A stretch of DNA of 64,000 bases from a bacterium (lineage in GTDB: Bacteria; UBA10199; JAIBAG01), in assembly GCA_019695305.1 (NCBI GenBank), contig JAIBAG010000008.1, positions 1 through 64,000 of the forward strand. The letters are read 5' to 3'. The stretch's first letter is position 1, and each line of letters starts with the position of its first letter. The position numbers and the translations under genes are program-made. The notes beneath the pieces were generated by a model that was not told the DNA's origin, did not search any database, and saw nothing but the letters and a program-made list of their open reading frames with translations. Shown in pieces: positions 45,195 to 54,123 of the stretch.

Positions 45195-45294
45195 CCCCCC
45201 TGGCCCCCCTTAATTTAAGGGGGGAATGTTCTGCTATGTTTTGGGTGGCAAGTCTTTCTCCCTTAGATTAAGGGACGAGACAGAGGTGGGTTAC
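45191..45294. repeat. Small inverted-repeat element between secA and argJ
   Basis: Ends GTAACCCcCC and GGtGGGTTAC form a 9-of-10 inverted repeat. Inside are the perfect palindrome CCCCCCTTAA-T-TTAAGGGGGG (45204-45224) and CCCTTA-GAT-TAAGGG (45260-45274). The left end overlaps the secA stop codon, and the right end lies ten bases before the argJ start. The 104-base size and terminal repeats fit a non-coding miniature element. Confidence 0.7.
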
Positions 45295-45303
45295 TCTTAT
45301 TTT

Positions 45304-46512
45304 ATGACTTTACACAACATAATCATTCCTGGTTTTCAATTTTCGGGTATTCACTGTGGTATTAAAGATGATCCCAAGAAAAAAGATCTCACTCTTATTT
45401 ACTCCGAAAATCCTAAAACCTTAGTGGACGGTGTTTTTACCACCAATAAAGTTTTTGCAGCTCCTGTTACCGTGTGCCGTGAGGTGGTTAAAAAAGGTTT
45501 TGGGCAAATGGTGGTGATTAACAGCGGTGTAGCCAATGCCTGCACCGGTTCCATCGGTCTTAAAAACGCGTATCAAACTCAAAAAGAAGCCGCTCGTATT
45601 TTTGGTATGGACGCTAGCCGTGTGCTTGTTTGTTCCACCGGTAAAATTGGCGATAAATTACCCATGAAAAAGCTGATTAAAGGTTTGGGTAAATCAACCC
45701 AGCATTTGGGGCCCGGTAATTTTGTGGTGGCGGCCAAAGGCATTATGACCACCGATGAGTATCCTAAATACGCGTGGGTAAAAGGGGAGATTGGCGGCAA
45801 AAAATATGTGATTGGTGTGATGGCCAAAGGCGCCGGCATGTTGTGCCCTAATATGGCCACCATGCTGGCTTACGTGATCACTAACTTAAATTTTACTCAA
45901 GCAACTCTGCGCACTATTTTTAGACGGGCTGTGGGTCAAACGTTAAACCGCATTACTGTAGACGGCGATACCTCTACGAACGATACTGTTTTAGTAATGG
46001 CTAATGGCCTGGCGGGTAACAAAACTTTTACGGCCGATAGCGCCGCCGGGCGCAAAGTTGAAAAACAAATGACCGAGCTCTTGGATGAGATGGCGCGCAA
46101 AATTACTTTGGACGGCGAGGGCGCAACTAAATGTACAAAAGTATTTATTAACGGCGCTAAAACGGTGGCCGAGGCACGTAAAATTGCTTACTCCATTGGT
46201 AATTCTCCATTGGTAAAAACAGCCCTTTTTGGCTGCGACCCTAACTGGGGGCGCATTATGGCCGCTGTGGGATATTCAGGGGCGCATGTGGTGCAGGAAA
46301 AACTTAAAGTATCTATTGGACCGCACATGGTGGTTAAAAATGGGCAGGGTGTTATTGGACCCAGCGATAATTTTAAGGCACTTCAAAATTACATGAAGAA
46401 GCAGGATTTGGAAATTACGGTAGATGTGGGTGTGGGGAAAGCTTCTTTCTTTGTTTACATGTCCGATTTGACTTACGATTACATTAATTTGAACGCGGAG
46501 TACCATACTTAA
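45304..46512 (+). CDS. argJ: Bifunctional glutamate N-acetyltransferase / ornithine acetyltransferase
   Basis: ArgJ transfers acetyl groups between acetylornithine and glutamate in arginine synthesis. The self-cleavage and nucleophile site is MAKGAGMLCPNMATML with Thr186. ITVDGDTSTNDTVLVMANG, DGEGATKCTKVFI and CDPNWGRIMAAVGYSG are further signatures. The start at 45304 (MTLHNIIIPGFQFSGI) was chosen because the upstream extension runs into the repeat element, which supplies the only purine-rich stretch (GGTGGG) near the start. Confidence 0.95.
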   Translation: MTLHNIIIPGFQFSGIHCGIKDDPKKKDLTLIYSENPKTLVDGVFTTNKVFAAPVTVCREVVKKGFGQMVVINSGVANACTGSIGLKNAYQTQKEAARIFGMDASRVLVCSTGKIGDKLPMKKLIKGLGKSTQHLGPGNFVVAAKGIMTTDEYPKYAWVKGEIGGKKYVIGVMAKGAGMLCPNMATMLAYVITNLNFTQATLRTIFRRAVGQTLNRITVDGDTSTNDTVLVMANGLAGNKTFTADSAAGRKVEKQMTELLDEMARKITLDGEGATKCTKVFINGAKTVAEARKIAYSIGNSPLVKTALFGCDPNWGRIMAAVGYSGAHVVQEKLKVSIGPHMVVKNGQGVIGPSDNFKALQNYMKKQDLEITVDVGVGKASFFVYMSDLTYDYINLNAEYHT

Positions 46513-46524
46513 GGGTGCGCGTCC

Positions 46525-46688
46525 TTCCCTCTTTTTATTTTTTCATTTTGCATAAACCTCTTTTTCATCTTACGTTTGCCTCATAACGCTTGGGCTGCGC
46601 GACCTCGCAGGCATGTGAAAGACATTTTTTGTTTGCCTGATGATAGCAGGGCGGTTTAAACACAAAATGAAAAAATAAAAAGAGAGAA
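46525..46688. repeat. Putative miniature inverted-repeat element between argJ and gloB
   Basis: A perfect 22-base inverted repeat (CTCTTTTTATTTTTTCATTTTG at 46529-46550 and its complement at 46663-46684; quoted in two parts: CTCTTTTTATTTT then TTCATTTTG) extends outward to 46525 and 46688 with one mismatch. It extends inward with a related TAAACC block. About 110 bases lie between the arms, with no reading frame. This fits a MITE-like element or a very long transcription-stopping hairpin. Confidence 0.7.
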
Positions 46689-46724
46689 GAACGCTTTTTT
46701 ATTTTGGGTGGGCGAGATTTTTTT

Positions 46725-47489
46725 ATGCGTGTTTTTTTGGTTCCAACCTTATTTGATAATTACACTTATTTGATAGTGGATGAAAAGACGCGCGAGTGTG
46801 TGATTGTGGATTGCCCCGAAGTAGATCCTGTTCTTAAAAAAATAAAAGACGAAAATTTAAAACCAGTAGCTATCTGGTGCACGCATCATCATCCCGATCA
46901 TGTGGCGGGGAATGAGGAGTTACTGTTGCAGTTTGATATTCCTGTTTACGGAAGTTTATACGATTTTAATAAGGGGAGAGTTCCCAGGCAGACACATGCT
47001 TTAAAAGAAGGTGATGTTGTCTGTGTAGGGGCGCATGGCAGTGCGCCCTCTTTGCAGTTTCGTGTTTTGGATATTCCTGCTCACACATTGGGCCATATTG
47101 CATTTTATGGGCATGGAGCGCTTTTTTGTGGTGATACACTTTTTGCCTGTGGGTGCGGGCGTTTATTTGAGGGGACGCCTGGGCTGATGTATGCTGCTTT
47201 AAATAAACTCAAAAATTTGCCCGATAATACCTTGGTTTATTGCGGGCATGAGTATACCGAAAAAAATATGCAGTTTGCTTTGGAATTAGAGCCGGGGAAT
47301 GTGCTTCTTCAAAAGGCTATTGCTCATAAAACCAAAGTTCCAACCACTATAGCCAGTGAGAAAAAATTGAATCCCTTCATGCGCTGGGATGATCATTTAT
47401 TCACCTCTAAACTGAAGGCTCAGGGCTATGGTGGTAGTGCTCCAGAGGAGTTTGTGGGGTGGCTTAGAACTAAAAAAGACCATTGGTGA
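46725..47489 (+). CDS. gloB: Hydroxyacylglutathione hydrolase-like metallo-beta-lactamase-fold protein
   Basis: Glyoxalase II type enzyme that hydrolyses S-lactoylglutathione or a related thioester. The metal motif is H54-H-H56-P-D58-H59, followed by PAHTLGHIAFY, LFCGDTLFACGCGRLFEGT and VYCGHEYTEKNMQFA. The C-terminal substrate-binding part ends in NPFMRWDD. Residue MRVFLVPTLFDNYTYLI is the usual start, so 46725 is chosen over an upstream TTG. Glutathione genes are not in view, so the natural thiol is unknown. Confidence 0.9.
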   Translation: MRVFLVPTLFDNYTYLIVDEKTRECVIVDCPEVDPVLKKIKDENLKPVAIWCTHHHPDHVAGNEELLLQFDIPVYGSLYDFNKGRVPRQTHALKEGDVVCVGAHGSAPSLQFRVLDIPAHTLGHIAFYGHGALFCGDTLFACGCGRLFEGTPGLMYAALNKLKNLPDNTLVYCGHEYTEKNMQFALELEPGNVLLQKAIAHKTKVPTTIASEKKLNPFMRWDDHLFTSKLKAQGYGGSAPEEFVGWLRTKKDHW

Positions 47490-47541
47490 GTATAGGATTA
47501 ATGGTTGATATTTACAAAAAATTGGCATAGCCAAAAAGAAT

Positions 47542-48534
47542 ATGATTATTGGACTTACCGGAAAAAACGGCGCAGGCAAGGGTGAATTAGCAAATATATT
47601 ACAAAAGTGGGGTTTTATTTATCACTCCCTGTCCGATGTGATTCGTGACGATATTAAAGCTCGCGGCCTTCAAATATCGCGTGATACACTGATTGAAACC
47701 GGTAATCGTTTACGTGTAGAAGGCGGGGCCTCTGTTTTAGCCGATAAAATTTTTAACAAGCTCGATCCCGAAAAAAATTATGTGATTGATTCCATCCGGA
47801 ATCCTGCCGAAGTGCATAGCTTAAAACGCCGTGTTGATTTTTGCCTTATCCGTGTATCGGCTCCCGAAGAAGTACGTTTTGAACGGATGAAAGCGCGTGG
47901 CCGTGAAAATGACCCTACCAATTTAGAAGCCTTTAAAAAACTTGAAAAGGCCGAAGCGGAAAGTGCCGATCCGTTAAAACAGCAACTCAATCAAACCATT
48001 GCTCTTGCCGATCATGATATTGTGAACGATACCACGCTTGCTCAGTTAGAAGATCGTTTGCGTATTCTTATTCAAGACCTTTCAAAAAAAAACACACGCC
48101 CTAGCTGGGACGAATATTTCATGAACATTGCCAAGGTTGTGGCACTGCGCAGTAATTGCGTTAAACGCAAAGTGGCGGCGGTGATTGTGCGCGACAAACG
48201 TGTGATTTCTACCGGCTATAACGGCACTCCGCGCGGGATAACTAATTGCAACGAAGGCGGATGCCCGCGCTGTAATTCTTTTGGTAATTCTGGAGCTAAT
48301 TTAGATGAATGTTTGTGCTCGCATGCCGAAGAAAACGCGATAGTGCAATCGGCGTATCATGGCATGCAAATTAAAGAATCTACGCTCTATACAACATTTT
48401 CGCCCTGCCTCATGTGCACCAAGATGATCATCAATTCGGGAATTAAAGAAGTAGTGTATAATGCCAAATACCCCATGGGTGATTTGCCGCTTAAGCTTTT
48501 GTCTGCGGCGTATATTCAGGTGCGCAAGGCTTAG
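47542..48534 (+). CDS. P-loop kinase-like domain fused to deoxycytidylate deaminase
   Basis: Residues 1-180 resemble a dephospho-CoA/nucleotide-kinase-like P-loop domain: GLTGKNGAGKGE with Lys13 (the usual Ser/Thr after Lys is Gly), YVIDSIRNPAEV, and RERMKARGRENDP-like lid. Residues 190-330 are a dCMP deaminase with the zinc motif H261-A-E263-E-N and PC289-LMC292, plus cysteines before it (CNEGGCPRC) for a second metal. Deaminases with this N-terminal fusion occur in yeast dCMP deaminase and in the anti-phage AvcD group. It could be housekeeping dUMP supply or nucleotide-depleting defence; no RNA partner was found. Confidence 0.85.
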   Translation: MIIGLTGKNGAGKGELANILQKWGFIYHSLSDVIRDDIKARGLQISRDTLIETGNRLRVEGGASVLADKIFNKLDPEKNYVIDSIRNPAEVHSLKRRVDFCLIRVSAPEEVRFERMKARGRENDPTNLEAFKKLEKAEAESADPLKQQLNQTIALADHDIVNDTTLAQLEDRLRILIQDLSKKNTRPSWDEYFMNIAKVVALRSNCVKRKVAAVIVRDKRVISTGYNGTPRGITNCNEGGCPRCNSFGNSGANLDECLCSHAEENAIVQSAYHGMQIKESTLYTTFSPCLMCTKMIINSGIKEVVYNAKYPMGDLPLKLLSAAYIQVRKA

Positions 48535-48550
48535 TATCCGTTTATTGGCG

Positions 48551-50689
48551 TTAGGGGATACTAAAATAGAAAGTGACATTTTCCGCATTAGCACCTTCTA
48601 CAGAAAACATTACGCGGTAACCTCCTGAAGGTAATGCATCAAACGAAGCCCGGTAAATGCCGGTATCTTCATCTGATATATCATCGCTATAATTGATGTT
48701 GTTTATGCCATCAGTAGCATATAAACCCAGTCCATATGCATCCATGGCTAAATCATGTTGAGCAACGAGGTTGTTTACTGTAGTGCCATCGTAAGCGTCA
48801 CTGTAGGTTACCACAATATTACTACACGAACCAATGGCAGGAGCTAAAGCTGCCGAAGTACCAGTGATAATAGAATTACCGTCGCAAGTGACGGAGTCCA
48901 CAGTAATGTTATTCTCGCCACCACCACCACCTTCCGTTGTGATATCTACAGGTGTATGACTTCCGGCATCGGTTATGCGAATGACAGGTAGTGTAGGATT
49001 TAAATTCACTGCGGCTTGTGTAGTAACAACAACACAGGTATCAGGATCCAGAGTTCCAACACCGCTATTAATAATTTCACAACTGTAAGGTGCTTCTCCA
49101 CCACTGATGTTTTCGAGAGCGCTATAAAAGTAAGGGCCTACATCATTGACAATAGCTGTGAAAGAATCATTCCCATTTTCAGATAAGGCAATATCGGTAT
49201 AAGGTGTGGCGTGTGAAGTTGTACTGATATCACGTGTAGTAACCTGTGTGGAACCATTGAGTGAAAACAAAAGGGCATAAGTAAGATGGTTGCCATGTGT
49301 TTTACTGGTAACAGGGTAGTAACCAGGACCATCGGAATAACAGTCGTCATTTAAAGCGTTGGTTGTGATTGTTGAATAATCGCTTGGCAGTGGGCATACA
49401 TCAATAATGGATGTGGCTATATCGGAACTGCCGCTTGTGTTTTTTGATAAAACCAGAAAAGAGCCGTTAATGGCCATGTCAAAACGGCTGATATCGTAAC
49501 TGGTGTAATCGAGCACTTTTGTTTCCTGATAATATAAATTGCCCTCACTGATATAAAACCCCCCTAAAAGACTGTTATTTCTGAGATTTGATATCTCTGT
49601 TGATGTAGAGAAGAGGTTATCATCAAAATATGTCATATCGGTTCCAACAGGTGTTCCCAAATCCGAAAGAGGTATAGCCAAAGACCCTGAATGGAAGTTA
49701 TAGCTTGTACCATCCAAGCCAATATAGCTGATAAGTATCTGGGTGCTGCTAATTTCCTTGATCACATCATGATCATAAGTTGTGTCGTCATCAAACAGGC
49801 TTACACTGGTAGCTGTTGATAATACATAAGCGGTAAGGACATAGCGATTTTCGGAATTGAGTTTGCTGTACACCACATGATGCCCCTTGGGATCCATGGA
49901 GAATACGGAATCATCACCAATGCTCAGCGACAGGTTTGTGGAAAGGGCGGTTCCATTCCAATACGAAACGATGTTGTCATCGCCTACCAATAAAATTTTG
50001 GAGGCATATTCGCTATAAGCCGTGCGGTTAACCAGAGAAGAAGTGGTGGTGAGTTGAGCAATATAACCATCACTCACTCGTTGTGTGATGATGGCATTGT
50101 CTCCATCGGTGTTAACAGCAGGATAAAACAATTTCAGTTCGTCATCGGAGTTAATAAAACCAAAAGGTTTTCCGGTGCCACTGACATTTGCAAATAAATT
50201 ATTTACGTTAGAGCGTACAACAGTCACATAATAACCATCCAGGCCATCCGGGTTATGCTGAATTACAAGAGTAGTAGGCATACCGGCTGTAATATCATTG
50301 GCAATGGCTGAGGCACTGGTGAGAACAAAAGAGATGGGCGTTGTGGCGCCTGTTCCCTCTGCAATGTTACTTTCGTTTATCACGTAACGGTAGGTGCAGT
50401 CATCATCGGCATCAAAGAGGCTGTCGGCTGTGTTGCCTACGTAGGCTACTGCATTGTAATTGCAGGAGCCGTCTTGTGACACAAAACTGATGGTAAACGT
50501 GTCGCTATCAAAGGTGACGTCTTTTACTCCTGGAATAATATCCTTGGCCAGAATAATGGGTAAGTCTACGGGGCCTTCGGTTAAGTTGCCTCCCAATACG
50601 CTACCGCCGCCCCCTGCACTGCCACATGCTGTAAGAAAACTTAAAGCCAACACTAAAGCGAAGATAAATTTTGTGCGGATGGAAGCCAT
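48551..50689 (-). CDS. Secreted lipoprotein, paralogue 1 of three
   Basis: Signal peptide with lipobox FLTACGS, then a Gly/Ser linker and the family leader GPVDLPIILAKD followed by VKDVTFDSD. A long beta-rich middle (residues about 150-480) has GNGT-type turns (SYWNGTAL, IGDDSVFSMDPKGHHVVYS) suggesting a propeller-like repeat. The end differs from the other two paralogues: GGGGGENN linker, cysteine-bearing strands and a final Ig-like stretch. It starts after AAAGGATTTCTCC. It ends 16 bases from the convergent deaminase gene. Function unknown, probably surface exposed. Confidence 0.75.
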   Translation of the reverse strand: MASIRTKFIFALVLALSFLTACGSAGGGGSVLGGNLTEGPVDLPIILAKDIIPGVKDVTFDSDTFTISFVSQDGSCNYNAVAYVGNTADSLFDADDDCTYRYVINESNIAEGTGATTPISFVLTSASAIANDITAGMPTTLVIQHNPDGLDGYYVTVVRSNVNNLFANVSGTGKPFGFINSDDELKLFYPAVNTDGDNAIITQRVSDGYIAQLTTTSSLVNRTAYSEYASKILLVGDDNIVSYWNGTALSTNLSLSIGDDSVFSMDPKGHHVVYSKLNSENRYVLTAYVLSTATSVSLFDDDTTYDHDVIKEISSTQILISYIGLDGTSYNFHSGSLAIPLSDLGTPVGTDMTYFDDNLFSTSTEISNLRNNSLLGGFYISEGNLYYQETKVLDYTSYDISRFDMAINGSFLVLSKNTSGSSDIATSIIDVCPLPSDYSTITTNALNDDCYSDGPGYYPVTSKTHGNHLTYALLFSLNGSTQVTTRDISTTSHATPYTDIALSENGNDSFTAIVNDVGPYFYSALENISGGEAPYSCEIINSGVGTLDPDTCVVVTTQAAVNLNPTLPVIRITDAGSHTPVDITTEGGGGGENNITVDSVTCDGNSIITGTSAALAPAIGSCSNIVVTYSDAYDGTTVNNLVAQHDLAMDAYGLGLYATDGINNINYSDDISDEDTGIYRASFDALPSGGYRVMFSVEGANAENVTFYFSIP

Positions 50690-50898
50690 TGGAGAAATCC
50701 TTTGTTATTTAAAAATACCCATTCCCCTAGGTCTATCTAAGAGTGCAATCTTTGTACCTCTATGGATAAAAAATGAGCCTATATAAGAGTATGAAATTAC
50801 GGATATTTTTCAGGGATAAGTTAAAAAAGGCAAAGGAACAGGGTAAAAAAATACCTCAAACAGAGTGGTTTTTGGAAGATTTTACCTCTCAAAATAAA

Positions 50899-50935
50899 AC
50901 ACTACCGCCTTGGTTTTATGCCAGGGCGGTAGTGT
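50899..50935 (-). terminator. Terminator of lipoprotein paralogue 2
   Basis: ACACTACCGCC pairs perfectly with GGCGGTAGTGT. On the minus strand the stem is followed by TTTTATTTT. It lies 15 bases after the stop codon. Confidence 0.85.
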
Positions 50936-50949
50936 GAATAACCCTCTTA

Positions 50950-53691
50950 TTAAAGATACTCAAAAAACATCGAACGGCTGGTATTAGTGATATCAAACTC
51001 GATATTGCCGATAGCATCTTCTCCAATAGGAAGATGATCGTCATCCGGTCCCCAGACAATTTCGTAACATTTATTTTCTGTAATTTGGTCCAGCGGATCG
51101 GTAACAACGATTAATCCGGCATCAGCATATCCGGAAGACTGGCCTTCGGTATAGGTTAAGTTTAAGGCCCCGCCAATGTGACTGCCATCACCACAATTAA
51201 CTTCGTAAATTGGAATATAAGCACTGCTAACGGTACCATCCACCCAACCCGTGAGAGTAGCGCTTGTGGTAATTCCTAAGCGAATATCATCAATTCCGGG
51301 ATTAGTCATGAATCCTGATATTCTTTCTGCAATGGTATCGCAGTTCACAACTGAACCACACAGCAAGTTATCGTTACCGGCACCGCCTTCAAAACGGAAT
51401 CCGTTAAGCGTATAAGTGGGAGCTTCCAGTTCAAAGAATATGTTGTAGCCATCCGTTCCATCAAAGGTTACATCGGTACTGTTGCGTTTGGCAACGGGAG
51501 CATTAGTTCCACCAGCACCGCCCCAAACAATTTTATAGCAGCCATATTCAAATGAATCGCCACCATTGCTGATGTTGATTTGATTAACACGCCCCGGGGT
51601 ATCGCCTTCTTCAGTATAAGTTAAATCAAGAGGCCCGGCTATTTCCGTTCCGTCGGAACAGCTAATTTGATAAACAGGGATATGGGCACTGTTAACGGTA
51701 GAGGCATCCCAATCGGTTAATCCGGCGGGATCTGTGGTCCCAACCCGAATCTCATCAATACCACCAAAATAGGAGAATTGTTCTCTTTCGGCAAAGATAT
51801 CGCAAGCTCCAACTGTAGGGCAATTGCCGGCTACGCCCCCTCCAGTGGTATCAAAGTTTATTTCCATTAATTCGTAGATATCGTTTCCACCGCCACCACC
51901 ACCACCGCCGCCACCACCACCACCACTGCTAATAGCAAAATCTTTGGTAACGGTGTTACCGGCACAGTCGGTAGCTTGTACGCTAAAGGTTGTTTCGGTT
52001 GACGGTGCTACCGCATAACCCGTTACTAAATCTACCGTGCCATCGGTAGAAGTGGTTTCTGTATAAGTACGCGGCCAGCAACCGCCGGTAAATTTGTCGG
52101 ATACGTTAAAGACGTCACTTGGGTTATAATTTGTGGAAGCATCTTCGTTGAGGGCAATGGCCGTGTATTGTGCGGTTAAACCATCTGTAATATGTAAATC
52201 TCTTTTGGCAACTTCGGGTGTGTCGCCTACGTTACTGATGTAGGCAATTTTTAATTCATCGTCTACGCCCGAGTTGGCAAAAATGGGTGTGTAACCTTTG
52301 TCAAAATAAACAGGATCACTACCATGGGTAATGTTGTAATACCCTATAATAGAATCGGCATGAGTTGTATCGGCATCGGCTGTTGTTTTGGTGCCGGGCT
52401 GGGCGGCAAATACCAAATAACCTATGCGGGCAATAGATAAATCGAAAGAAGTAATGGTGTAGTTAGTTGGAGGACTTACTATAACGGTTAAGCCTTCTTG
52501 ATCAAGATAGCAAATACCATAACGGTCGCTTCCTACATCACACAAAGCTACCCCTCCTCGTTCAACGCCACGGGCGTTTAAAATAGTATTGGAGTCTTGA
52601 TAAAAATCTTCCCCTTGAGCATCACCTGCACCGGCAATGGGGCGGCTCATATCGAGGTAAGCAAAATAATAAGTATTTGATCTTTTGCCTACGGCAAATA
52701 CACCCGATTGATTCATGAAGGCCATGGTGGTGATACCGCCGCTAAAAGTATAATTGGTTAAGTCGGCAGCAATGGGAATGTACGAAAAATCGGATGCATC
52801 AATCAGGCTTACATAGTTATTGGTAGTAATGGCTATCTTATGTCCCGACTCTTCGAAACTGATAATGGAATCATCACCAATGGTTACCGAAAGATCATGC
52901 TTTGCCAAAGTGGTGCCGTCAAAAAAGTAGAAGTTATTGGAGTTGTCTAACATAGCCACTTTGCCATTGGCCGATTGAAAGCGATTAATACGCGATAAAA
53001 TGGGGTTAGAATCGGGATCATCAACTCTAATTTCGTAGTTATCCGAGTAACGACGGGCCAGTAAAGATTCATCATCATTAACGGTGGTGGCGGCATACAA
53101 AATGGCTGTTTCTGGGCCGGTGTCTTCATCTATTGTTACTTTTTGAATGGAAATGGGGATGTAGGCTTGATCTGTTTTGCGCAAATTGTAAGCGTTGGTA
53201 GCGTACTGCGTAAAAATGTAATCATCTTCAATTAAAGGATTGGTATTAAGACTTACTTTTACATAGGCCGGTTCGCCAATATCTCCATTAGCACCATCAT
53301 CAATAGCAATGGCAAAAGGAATATCTAGATATTCGGTGGGAACATTGTAGGTAAAATTACAGGGATTGTTACCATCGGTTTCGGCTACCGCTACGGCATC
53401 ACCATCCACATAAATATTGGCCAAATGACAGGCATCGTCGTTGGCATTAAAATCGATGTGTCCAACAGCTCCGTTAACATCTACTGATGGAGTAAAGGTA
53501 AGATTTTTGATACCGGCATTGGAATCTTTAGCCAAAGGCACATCCAAACTGATGGGGCCGTCTCCCGTAAAAGAACCGGTATTAAGCCCTCCGCCCGAAG
53601 AGCCTCCGGCAGCGCCTCCGCAAGCGGTAAGAGTAGCAAAAGAAAGAATCATGGTTATTACAAGTAATTTTTTAAGGATGGAAAAAGTCAT
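50950..53691 (-). CDS. Secreted lipoprotein, paralogue 2, with two C-terminal repeat modules
   Basis: Signal peptide and lipobox TLTACGG (start MTFSILKK at 53691; the 19-residue upstream extension spoils the signal). Leader GPISLDVPLAKD, a propeller-like middle (FYFFDGTTL, IGDDSIISFEESGHKIA), the conserved GGCWPRTY motif and an Ig-like segment follow. Then comes a run of 13 glycines encoded by (GGN) repeats near 51888-51927. The C-terminus has two tandem modules of about 150 residues, each with GIDEIR.GTT or GIDDIRLGIT, SAHIPVYQISCSDG or SAYIPIYEVNCGDG, LTYTE and CY(K/E)IVWG. Gram-negative outer-membrane or released location is likely; role unknown. Confidence 0.75.
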   Translation of the reverse strand: MTFSILKKLLVITMILSFATLTACGGAAGGSSGGGLNTGSFTGDGPISLDVPLAKDSNAGIKNLTFTPSVDVNGAVGHIDFNANDDACHLANIYVDGDAVAVAETDGNNPCNFTYNVPTEYLDIPFAIAIDDGANGDIGEPAYVKVSLNTNPLIEDDYIFTQYATNAYNLRKTDQAYIPISIQKVTIDEDTGPETAILYAATTVNDDESLLARRYSDNYEIRVDDPDSNPILSRINRFQSANGKVAMLDNSNNFYFFDGTTLAKHDLSVTIGDDSIISFEESGHKIAITTNNYVSLIDASDFSYIPIAADLTNYTFSGGITTMAFMNQSGVFAVGKRSNTYYFAYLDMSRPIAGAGDAQGEDFYQDSNTILNARGVERGGVALCDVGSDRYGICYLDQEGLTVIVSPPTNYTITSFDLSIARIGYLVFAAQPGTKTTADADTTHADSIIGYYNITHGSDPVYFDKGYTPIFANSGVDDELKIAYISNVGDTPEVAKRDLHITDGLTAQYTAIALNEDASTNYNPSDVFNVSDKFTGGCWPRTYTETTSTDGTVDLVTGYAVAPSTETTFSVQATDCAGNTVTKDFAISSGGGGGGGGGGGGGNDIYELMEINFDTTGGGVAGNCPTVGACDIFAEREQFSYFGGIDEIRVGTTDPAGLTDWDASTVNSAHIPVYQISCSDGTEIAGPLDLTYTEEGDTPGRVNQINISNGGDSFEYGCYKIVWGGAGGTNAPVAKRNSTDVTFDGTDGYNIFFELEAPTYTLNGFRFEGGAGNDNLLCGSVVNCDTIAERISGFMTNPGIDDIRLGITTSATLTGWVDGTVSSAYIPIYEVNCGDGSHIGGALNLTYTEGQSSGYADAGLIVVTDPLDQITENKCYEIVWGPDDDHLPIGEDAIGNIEFDITNTSRSMFFEYL

Positions 53692-53914
53692 AGATGATAC
53701 TCTATTAAGGTTAATGTTTCCTGTTTTGCCCACCCCCATATGGTGCAAAATTGGTACCCAAAACTTCTAAAATAGGGGGCTTTTATAAGCGTTTAAGTTC
53801 TTTAGTGTTTTCTTCTGATTTTGTTTTTTAAGGTGTTTAAACAAGAATTGGGGTAGGTACAAAATAACCTCATAAAAATCTAAAATTGGCAGTTTTTGCC
53901 TCTTAAAATGAAAC

Positions 53915-53948
53915 AAAGCCGCCCCGGTATTTATCCCAAGACGGCTTT
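53915..53948 (-). terminator. Hairpin after the relic of paralogue 3
   Basis: AAAGCCG pairs with CGGCTTT around a 20-base loop that itself can pair in part. On the minus strand it is followed by a broken T-rich stretch. Same position relative to the relic as the terminator of paralogue 2 relative to its gene. Confidence 0.6.
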
Positions 53949-53964
53949 ATTCTTAACCCTCTTA

Positions 53965-54123
53965 TTAATAATATCTAAAGAACATCGAGCGCGTATTGGT
54001 GCTGTCTTCATCAAACACTACACTGCCGTTGGCATCGGTAGCCATAGGGATATGGTCATCATCCGGGCCCCATACCACTTGTAGCAACCCACACCAAAGG
54101 TGTTGCAGCCCGCCGTCGCTCTA
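53965..54123 (-). pseudogene. Orphaned C-terminal end of a paralogue-2-type module
   Basis: In the same frame as paralogue 3, after its TAA and an immediate second stop TAG, 51 codons read VVWGPDDDHIPMATDANGSV..FDE...TRSMFFRYY and then stop. Paralogue 2 ends VWGPDDDHLPIGEDAIGNI..FD...SRSMFFEYL. This is the old 3' end of the gene, left behind when the end of paralogue 3 was replaced or interrupted. Confidence 0.8.
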
